From positions 6,262,001-6,326,000 of the forward strand of contig OW818681.1 of the NCBI GenBank assembly GCA_942493075.1: a stretch of DNA of 64,000 nucleotides. The letters run 5' to 3'. A program made the translations under genes and the position numbers. This document shows, piece by piece, positions 54,697-62,100 of this stretch (position 1 is its first letter; each line of letters begins with the position of its first letter). The notes under the pieces are model-generated. The model had not been told where the DNA came from. It did not search any database and saw only the letters and a list, made by a program, of their open reading frames with translations. This stretch comes from JBBQYD01 sp942493075 (lineage in GTDB: Bacteria > Verrucomicrobiota > Verrucomicrobiia > Limisphaerales > UBA8199).

Positions 54697-55417
54697 CGAG
54701 CGGGCCGCAACTTACGATTTGCATGCCGGACCACAGCGGGGTTTTGCCCGGCGTGTGGCCGAGTTCATTGGCAATCCGCCTCCCACAGGGGCACTGGAAC
54801 TGGGGGCAGGTACAGGGGCGCTGACACGCGAGTTGGTCATGCGCGGGTTTGATGTGGTGGCTACCGACGCCTCCCCCGCCATGCTGGACCTTGGCAAAAG
54901 CGCCCTGCCCAAAGGGACGTGGCAGAAGCTGGATGCTTTTTCCGAGCGGCTGCCTGAATCCGCTCTTCAGGTTTCCTCAGGCTTGTTGCAGTGGGCGCCT
55001 GACCCGTTCAAGGTTCTTCGGACTTGGTGTGACGGGTTGCTGGCAGGGGGCTGCATGGTGCATGCTTTTCCTTGCGAGCCATGCCTGCGCGAATGGCGGG
55101 AAGTGAGTCATTACTCGCCGATCGTTTGGAGGGATCCGGCCGGCTGGGTTCGCCTATTTGAAAGTGCCGGGTTGATTGTAAAACGCCGACAGGTTTGGAC
55201 CGAACAGTTCTGGTTCAGCTCAGCTTTGGAAATGGTGCGAGGCATGCACGCCAGTGGTGTCACCGGCGCGCCGAGCCTCAGCACGGCGCAACTTCGCCAC
55301 GCATTAAAGGAGTATCAGCGTCTCTATGGTACGGGACAAGGCGTCCCAGCCACCTGGGCCTGGCTTGCGATTGAGGCAGTTGCTTCCGGATCCAAATCCA
55401 GCGGGGGTGGGGTGTAG
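54686..55417 (+). CDS. bioC: Malonyl-ACP O-methyltransferase BioC-like
   Basis: A 243-residue SAM methyltransferase. ALELGAGTGALTREL is motif I, DVVATDASPAML motif II, and ALQVSSGLLQWAPDPFKVLR is the BioC-typical stretch around motif IV. BioC methylates malonyl-ACP so it can be used as a primer for pimelate. The ATG overlaps the end of the bioH-like gene by 11 bases, with an AGAGGAG ribosome site. No other biotin genes are in the window. Its last 94 bases overlap the convergent carbonic anhydrase gene. Confidence 0.82.
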   Translation: MRFNERAATYDLHAGPQRGFARRVAEFIGNPPPTGALELGAGTGALTRELVMRGFDVVATDASPAMLDLGKSALPKGTWQKLDAFSERLPESALQVSSGLLQWAPDPFKVLRTWCDGLLAGGCMVHAFPCEPCLREWREVSHYSPIVWRDPAGWVRLFESAGLIVKRRQVWTEQFWFSSALEMVRGMHASGVTGAPSLSTAQLRHALKEYQRLYGTGQGVPATWAWLAIEAVASGSKSSGGGV

Positions 55418-55938
55418 TTGTGCTTGAAGCACCAGGCCGCCACGCGCACGTATTTCTCGGCCCAATGCTTGAGTTGGCCTGCTTCCTTATCGGTAAGCTG
55501 GCGCACCACTTTGGCGGGCGACCCCATCACCAGGGAATGCGGCGGTATAATGGTCCCCTGCGTCACCAGCGAACGAGCGCCGATCAGACAACGCTCGCCG
55601 ATCACCGCGCCATCCAGCACGGTCGCGCCCATGCCCACAAGGGTCTCGTCCTTGATCGTGCACGCATGAATGATGGCACTGTGCCCGACAGTGACGTAGT
55701 TGCCCAGAATGCAGGGCTTATCATCGGCCAGGTGGATGACAGAGTTATCCTGAACATTGGAATGGTGCCCGATCTCGATCCGATCGATATCGGCACGTAA
55801 TACAGCGTTGTACCAGATGCTGGCGTAATCGCCTAAAGTGACATCTCCGGCCAGGACGGCGCCGCGGGCGACATATACCCCCTGGCCGAGTTTCGGTTTA
55901 ACAGTCAGGAACCGTTCTAGTTGTTCTTCTACGCTCAT
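55324..55938 (-). CDS. Gamma carbonic anhydrase family protein
   Basis: A 204-residue left-handed beta-helix protein with hexapeptide repeats (GVYVARGAVLAGDVTLGDYA, SIWYNAVLRADIDRIEIGHH). The metal-binding His are in NSVIHLAD and TVGHSAIIHACTI, and the end SLVMGSPAKVVRQLTDKE is typical of the YrdA/PaaY group. Some members hydrate CO2, and others have lost activity; the catalytic Glu/Asn loop cannot be judged here. The C-terminal 31 codons lie antisense to the end of bioC. Confidence 0.9.
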   Translation of the reverse strand: MSVEEQLERFLTVKPKLGQGVYVARGAVLAGDVTLGDYASIWYNAVLRADIDRIEIGHHSNVQDNSVIHLADDKPCILGNYVTVGHSAIIHACTIKDETLVGMGATVLDGAVIGERCLIGARSLVTQGTIIPPHSLVMGSPAKVVRQLTDKEAGQLKHWAEKYVRVAAWCFKHNYTPPPLDLDPEATASIASQAQVAGTPCPVP

Positions 55939-56039
55939 GTTGCCAACTTTCGAGACAAAAAACCCGTTGGCCGTTCAGTCGAAGTGCTGTGACCCTCCGG
56001 GAGTGTTTTAATCTACATGCGACGTCGGTTTCGGCCAAT

Positions 56040-56073
56040 AAAAAAACCCGCCGGCTCCAGTGTGCCGGCGGGT
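56040..56073 (-). terminator. Rho-independent terminator, minus strand
   Basis: On the minus strand ACCCGCCGGC-ACACTGGA-GCCGGCGGGT is followed by TTTTTTT. It belongs to the VYAPAP protein gene just upstream of it on that strand. Confidence 0.92.
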
Positions 56074-56100
56074 CCCCATACCCTTACTCACTAAACCGAA

Positions 56101-56565
56101 TTACCTACAACCTCTACCATGACCATGATGCCCACCAAAATGAAAGCTCACAACGGCTGCCGGGCGATGGACGAACATCGGAGGCCGGTAAACCACCCGG
56201 GGCGGAGGCGCCACATACACCACCTGGGGAGGGGCGTAAACCACGGGTGCCGGGGCATACACAACAGGTGCTGGCGCATAAACGACCGGAGCCGGTGCAA
56301 CCACAACCGGTGCTGGCACATAAACTACCGGCGCGGGAGGCGGAGGCGCATAGGCATACGCCGGGGCGGGTGCATAAACGTAGGTCGGTGCCGGAGCATA
56401 CACATACTCAGGTTCCGGGGTGAGAGCTTTGGCGATCACCGCACCGACCGCCACGCCCGTCAAAACCTTCCCAGCAGTCGCCCATTCACGGTCCCCAGCA
56501 TAAGCGGGTTGCAGAGCTGCTCCCGCGATGGCCACCGTCAAGACTGTCAGAATTACTTTTTTCAT
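56101..56565 (-). CDS. Secreted VYAPAP-repeat protein
   Basis: A 154-residue protein with a signal peptide (MKKVILTVLTVAIAGAALQPAYA), a short helical glycine-zipper-like stretch (GKVLTGVAVGAVIAKAL) and then tandem VYAPAP / VVYVPAP repeats. The end is His/Gly-rich (FGGHHGHGRGCR). It looks like a small surface or periplasmic structural protein with extended, proline-rich repeats. The His-rich end could bind metal, which is speculation. Confidence 0.75.
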   Translation of the reverse strand: MKKVILTVLTVAIAGAALQPAYAGDREWATAGKVLTGVAVGAVIAKALTPEPEYVYAPAPTYVYAPAPAYAYAPPPPAPVVYVPAPVVVAPAPVVYAPAPVVYAPAPVVYAPPQVVYVAPPPRVVYRPPMFVHRPAAVVSFHFGGHHGHGRGCR

Positions 56566-56817
56566 TTTATAACCTTTCAGTTACGACAGATCTGACGAGC
56601 GGGAAGGCGAGATATTCATTCAAGACTCAAGTTGCTGATGGATAGATAGATGAGAGACAGTAGATGGAATGAAAAACGTGAATTCGGTATGGGTGGATGA
56701 CAGTGGAGGGGCGAGGCAAGCCGTAATGCGGAACTCGTGATCCGTAAAGGAACGCAAGCGTTACTCTGGGGGGGCGCAGTGGGGGAGAAGTGAAACGTGG
56801 TAGCGCTTCGTGAAGCT
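56566..56817. other. Gap upstream of the group II intron
   Basis: 252 bases without a gene. A short GCTTC-GT-GAAGC hairpin lies directly before the intron. The words GAAACGTG recur near both ends of the intron. Confidence 0.4.
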
Positions 56818-56889
56818 GTGCGTAATCCGAGGGTGAAAGTCCCTCTGATCCGGTTGTCAGACAATCGGAGTTCTGAGTGAAAACAAAGA

Positions 56890-58761
56890 ATGGAAGAGTC
56901 TAACCAACATCCAAAAGCCGAAGGTTGCCTGGCGGGAAGAGAACCGGTGGACTTATGGTTTTACCGGCCGGAACGCCCGTTGGGAAGCGTACCTGCGGTA
57001 AAGTGCAAGCCGCAAGCGGGACCCGCATCCCGCTTAAGCAATTCAGCCTCGAAAAACGAAAATGCAAGTGGGGATGGAGTTACGTTACCCGAACCCAAAA
57101 CCGAAGTGACCGCTACAGGTGAGGTCGCGGCGGGCTTGCCGGGGTCTAAGAGCGTGGCGGGCACTGAAGGAGACGCACGGAACGAAGGAGGCCCGGAGGG
57201 TCCCTGCCGCACTAACTGCGAGGGCCAAGCAGGAACGAGGACGCAACGACAAGGAGCGCCTTCGGACGATCCGGGAGTCGGATGGGATCATAGTATTGGA
57301 CGGCAAGGCGCAAGCCCCGAAGTTCAGGAAGGGTCCCACAGAGCAACGCAGCCTGCACAGGAAACCGGTCCCGTAAGAACCACGGAGAAAGACTGGCAAA
57401 CCTCCCTGCGGGCTATAGCTGAGAAGGCATGCACACAAAAGCACTACCGGTTCGGAGGGCTGTATCGGATGATCAATCAGGACGTCTTGCGCCTGTGTTT
57501 CTACCGCTTGCGGAAGGACGCAGCCAGTGGCGTGGACAAGGTCACGTACCAGGAATATGAGAGAAACCTGGAGGCGAACCTGGCGGATCTGGTGGATCGA
57601 CTCCGGCGCAAAGCCTACCGGGCGCGACTGGTGCGGAGGAAGTACATTCCGAAGGGGAACGGAAAATTCCGTCCCTTAGGAATACCGGTGCTGGAGGATA
57701 AGCTGCTGCAAGTGGCGGCGACGCAAATCCTGCTGGCAATCTATGAAGAGAACTTTCTGCCGTGCAGCTATGGGTATCGGCCAGGGATCAGCGCCCACGC
57801 GGCGATCAAAGCCCTGACGGACGAGTTGCAGTTTGGCGGACACAACTTCGTAGTGGAAGCAGACATCAAAGGATTTTTCGACAATATCCAATGGGACTGG
57901 TTGGAGCGGATGTTGGAGGAAAGAATCGCTGATGGAGCGTTTGTAAACCTGATCCGCAAATGGCTGCGGGCAGGGATACTGGAAGAGGATGGGAAGGTGA
58001 TACATCCTCAGACTGGAACACCCCAAGGCGGAGTAGTTTCGCCTGTGCTGGCAAATATCTACCTGCACTATGTGCTGGATCTATGGTTTGAACGCGTGGT
58101 CAAACCCAAGCAACAAGGGCGCTGTCGAATGGTCCGCTATGCGGATGACTTTGTGGCGAGCTTTGAGTATCGGCATGAAGCCGAAGCCTTCGAAAAGGCA
58201 CTGAAAGAACGACTGGCTCAGTTTGGGCTGGAGGTGGCACCCGACAAAACCAAGACGATACGTTTTGGCCGCAATGGCGGGCCACACAATGGGAGGTTTG
58301 ACTTTTTAGGGTTCGAGTTTTACTGGGAAGCGGACCGGAAAGGCAAACCAAGGGTTAAACGACGCACGGCCACCAAGAAGCATCAGGCGGCCATGCAGAG
58401 GATGAAAGACTGGATCAAAGAACAGCGTCACCAGAAGCTGCGCCTATTGATGAAAACATTGAAGGCAAAGCTGCAAGGGACGTGGAATTACTATGGAATC
58501 ATCGGCAACTCTCGCCGTATGAAACTCCTCTATGATGAGACCTGCCGGGCACTGTACAAATGGCTCAACCGGCGGAGTCAGCGAAAGAGCCTGAGATGGC
58601 CAGCGGTCAATCGGCTGCTGGAGCGTTTCCAAGTGCCGCCCCCGCGCATTGTGGAAAAGAACGGCTGCATGCCTTGCCAGTTGGAACTGAGTTACTGCCA
58701 GCGTCTGGCACACTTCTCCCGGACATGGAAACAACCAATGGCGAATGCGAGAGCGAGTTGA
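56890..58761 (+). CDS. ltrA: Group II intron reverse transcriptase/maturase
   Basis: A 623-residue open frame, but only about residues 165-623 look like protein. RT motifs are in order: KYIPKGNGKFRPLGIPVLEDKL, SYGYRPGISAHAAIKALTDEL, VVEADIKGFFDNI, HPQTGTPQGGVVSPVLANIYL, and the catalytic VRYADDFVASF, then GLEVAPDKTKTIRFG. A maturase (X) domain follows (LQGTWNYYGIIGNSRRM). There is no HNH endonuclease, so retrohoming would use nicks or replication forks. The first 165 codons coincide with ribozyme domains I-III, have low-complexity composition, and probably are not the true protein start, yet no in-frame ATG occurs later before the RT. Confidence 0.9.
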   Translation: MEESNQHPKAEGCLAGREPVDLWFYRPERPLGSVPAVKCKPQAGPASRLSNSASKNENASGDGVTLPEPKTEVTATGEVAAGLPGSKSVAGTEGDARNEGGPEGPCRTNCEGQAGTRTQRQGAPSDDPGVGWDHSIGRQGASPEVQEGSHRATQPAQETGPVRTTEKDWQTSLRAIAEKACTQKHYRFGGLYRMINQDVLRLCFYRLRKDAASGVDKVTYQEYERNLEANLADLVDRLRRKAYRARLVRRKYIPKGNGKFRPLGIPVLEDKLLQVAATQILLAIYEENFLPCSYGYRPGISAHAAIKALTDELQFGGHNFVVEADIKGFFDNIQWDWLERMLEERIADGAFVNLIRKWLRAGILEEDGKVIHPQTGTPQGGVVSPVLANIYLHYVLDLWFERVVKPKQQGRCRMVRYADDFVASFEYRHEAEAFEKALKERLAQFGLEVAPDKTKTIRFGRNGGPHNGRFDFLGFEFYWEADRKGKPRVKRRTATKKHQAAMQRMKDWIKEQRHQKLRLLMKTLKAKLQGTWNYYGIIGNSRRMKLLYDETCRALYKWLNRRSQRKSLRWPAVNRLLERFQVPPPRIVEKNGCMPCQLELSYCQRLAHFSRTWKQPMANARAS

Positions 58762-58765
58762 TCTG

Positions 58766-58839
58766 AAGAGCCCGGTGCAGGAAAACTGCCCGCCGGGATC
58801 TGTGAGGGGGGCGCGGGTAACCCGCGTCCCTACCTCGAC
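58766..58839 (+). ncRNA. Group II intron domains V and VI
   Basis: Domain V is a 34-base hairpin starting GAGCCCGG with the AGC catalytic triad, a GAAA-containing loop and a two-base bulge. Domain VI pairs GAGGGGGG-CGCGGG with CCCGCG-TCCC and leaves an unpaired A before CCTCGAC. Confidence 0.88.
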
Positions 58840-59165
58840 ACCCGTCACGCGGGGGAAGTGAAACGTTGATGCCCCGTGAAACGTGAAACTTGAAACGTGA
58901 ACACGGTCCGTGAGAGAGGCGGCGCAAGGGGCTTCCCGTGCACAGTCCGTGTACCGTCCGTGCAATGCCGCCCTACCAGTCTAAAGGTAGTGTGCGGTTT
59001 TCAAGAACCTCGCGGCGTTATCAATTTAGTTTCCTTGCTGTTCCCCCTCTCTCTCCGCGAGCTCGGCGGCTCCGCGTGAACCTTCCGTTCCATTCCTCCG
59101 CCTCACTTCCATTTACGTCAAATGTCTTTACTTTTCACTACTTCTCAGCCTTTACTGCTCACATC
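58840..59165. other. Gene-free gap with a heptad repeat
   Basis: It contains four tandem seven-base units of the type GTGAAAC (58876-58903) and several GTCCGTG words just after (58905-58965). No gene is supported. It lies upstream of the giant CARDB protein. Confidence 0.45.
58876..58903. repeat. Tandem heptamer repeat GTGAAAC
   Basis: Units GTGAAAC, GTGAAAC, TTGAAAC and GTGAACA follow without gaps. The same word is found singly at about 37035, 56790 and 58859. Confidence 0.7.
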
Positions 59166-62100
59166 ATGAATACTCCCTCGTATCTCAGGATATTCTGCTC
59201 GCTCGCTCTGATCCTGCTCTCTCAGGCAGGACGAGCCGAGTTGCCTGACTTGCAGCCGATCGAGTTTCAGGTGCCGGCTTTAACGAGAGGACCAGCTCCG
59301 GCAGTTATAAGCTACTCGGTCACGTTCACGAACAATGGTACCGTGGGCCTGGATGGTTTCTGGGTTTACAAGCTATACTGGTCGGTCGATGCCGCACTCG
59401 ACAGCACCGATGTGGAGGTCGGAAGCTTCTACCGCGGAACCCCGATCCCTCCGGGCGGAACGTTGTCGAGCTACGGAGAGGTCACCCTGCCAGCAGTCGT
59501 TAATACCACCAATGGCTGGATCATACTGAAAGCCGACGCCGGGGAAGACCTTCCCGATTCGAATCGTGTAAATAATGTCGCAGCCGCGCCATTCTCCTTC
59601 GAATTGATTGAGCCTGATTTGCAGCCGATCGATTTCCAGGTGCCGTCCCAAATGCGAGGATACGCATCGCCGACCATCAGCTACTCGGTCACATTCACAA
59701 ACGGCGGTGCCGCAGACCTGACTAACCTGTGGGTTTACAAACTGTACTGGTCAGCCGACGACATGCTCGACAGCACCGATGTGGCAATCGGGAGTTCTCA
59801 TGGAAGAACCTCGATCCTTGTAGGTGACACCTGGGAAAGCTCCGGATATGTCACCGCGGGTCCAATACGCACCGAAACCAACGGTTGGATCTTACTGAAG
59901 GCCGATGCCGGGGACGACGCACCCGATTCGAATCGCGGCAATAATGTAACCGCCCGGCCGTTTTCCTTCGAACTGCTGCCGGCTTCTGATCTGCGCCCGA
60001 TCAATTTACGCCTTACCAATAGCACGATCGTCAGCACGGCCAATCCTGAGGTGATCGCTTCATGGGATTTAACCAACAATGGGCCTGGCGATCTGACACA
60101 CCAGCGGGTGAGTTACACGACGTGGTTGTCCACCAATGCCGATATGTCCAACGCAACGCTCCTGGAGAAGACCACTTTGTGGGGGACTCAAGCCGTCCAT
60201 CAGGTGCGGGCAATCAGCTCCAGCTTTGTGCTGCGCGTGGCGCGATCAGGCCGGTATTATCTTTCTGTATCGGTTGATCCTGACAATGAGGTGCCCGAGG
60301 CGGATGACCTGAACAACACTGCAATCATTCCGTTCGATTTCGAGCTTCAGGGATACGATTTAGCCATAGTTCCGGGCGTTACCTATACGAATCTCACAAG
60401 TTCCGTCGAACCGTGGGTGGACGTAACATTCTCAACCTTTAATGCGGGCTCGTTTGCTGCTTCAAACTGGCATGCCGCTGTTTACTTTTCGACCAACGCC
60501 GTCCTGGACAGCTCGGATTATCTGCTGCGTAGCGCTTCGTGTTCTGCGGCTGTTGGAGAGGTTGTTCCACATAGTGCTTCGATACGCCTTCCGGTCACAG
60601 AGAGCGGCCGCTATTATTTGATCGAAGAATCCGATTCCCATAACTGGGTGCGTGAACTGAACGAATCCAACAACACCCAGGTGGTGACCGTTGACCTCAA
60701 TATCCTGTACCCGGACCTTGAACCTGTTTCTCTGCAAGTGCCCGCAACATACACTGGTCCGGAAGGCGGGCCATTTTCAGTTACCTACACTCTCACAAAC
60801 CACGCCCCCGCAGTATCGATGGACCATCTGCACTGGTTTGACGAAATCTACCTTTCCACAAACGGTGTCCTGGACGATCAGTCCATTTTGCTAGCCGGTT
60901 ATTGGAACTCCTCCCTGCCAGGCGGTTTCTCCCAACTCACCATAACAAATGACGTGGTCATGCCGGCCTATTTAAGTGGAAATGCACGAATCTTCGTCAG
61001 GGCGAACGCACGGGGCTTGCTCGAACCTAACACGAACAACAACACCATGAGTTCGCCTATTGAGATTCGCTCCAATCCTCCCGATCTGATGCCATTCATC
61101 TCTGCTGTTCCCCCGCTTGTGAGGAGTTTTCCTCATTCCAGCGTGTCTGTCGCTTGGGGGATGACCAATGCGGGGTCAGGAACCGCCGTCGGGCCACTGG
61201 TCCGCGGGATATACTTCTCCACGAATGCGACACTGCAGGTCGAGTCGGATATGCAATTGCTTGCGGTTTGGGATGAACCTTCTCTTGGGCCAGGCGAGCA
61301 ACGACAAACGGAAGACTCCGTTTCAGTACCAGTGACCAATTCTGTTCCAGGCTTTCTAATCTTCACCTGTTATAGGTCCGATTTCCCTGACGAGGTCAAC
61401 AATTCGAACAACACCGTGGCGGTCCCGATTCAATTTGAAATCGGCCACTTCGACCTGATGGCGTTGCCGATCGTCCATAAATGGCAACTTACTAATAATT
61501 CCTATTACAGTGTAATGACTATTTGGGGAATCTCAAACGCCGGTCCGGATAAAGTGGAAGCCAACTGGCCGCCGGTGACTTGTTCGCTGGTTTCGTCTCG
61601 TGACAGCTCTTTCGATTCCAATGACCTCCTTCTTTCGAGCGTAAAGCTTGATTCGGGTCTGTCGGCAGGCGCCGTGTTGTGGTTCACCAACTATTCAGTC
61701 GTGTCGATGACGAATGTAGATTCTTTGCACCTCCTGGTGTGTGCCGACGCTACGCAAGAGCTTGCTGAGGTGAACGAACGTAACAATATTACTTCTGTTC
61801 TGTTCGCGTCTCCCGATCTGGCTGCGGCTCTGCTGAACATCCCTTCGGATCTGATTTACACACCCTACAGTAAAATCAGCTTTGCGGTGGCCGCGACGAA
61901 TATCGGCCTCAGGACAATCAGCTCCCCCTGTTGGGGAGATAAAATCTATATCTCACGCAAGCCTTACCTCGATGATCAGGCATCGGAACTAAAACATACT
62001 GAAATTGACAAGCCGCTCGCCCCGGGCGAAGGTTATGCGCGCCGGGAACAACTGACTCTCCCGGTTACTGAAAGCGGCACCTACTCTCTTTTCTTCGTCA

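Larger units (their letters stand above)
56818..58839 (+). mobile_element. Complete group II intron
   Basis: The 5' end is GTGCGTAATCC (consensus GUGYG) at 56818. About 560 bases of ribozyme domains I-III follow, then the reverse transcriptase in domain IV, then domain V (58766-58799) and domain VI with a bulged A seven bases from the 3' end CGAC (58839). Length about 2.0 kb. It is inserted in intergenic sequence on the plus strand and does not interrupt a recognised gene. No second copy is in the window. Confidence 0.9.

Noticed and set aside
58444..58965. HNH endonuclease domain at the end of the intron protein
   Set aside because: The C terminus has only isolated Cys residues and no HNH spacing. 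The maturase domain ends the protein.
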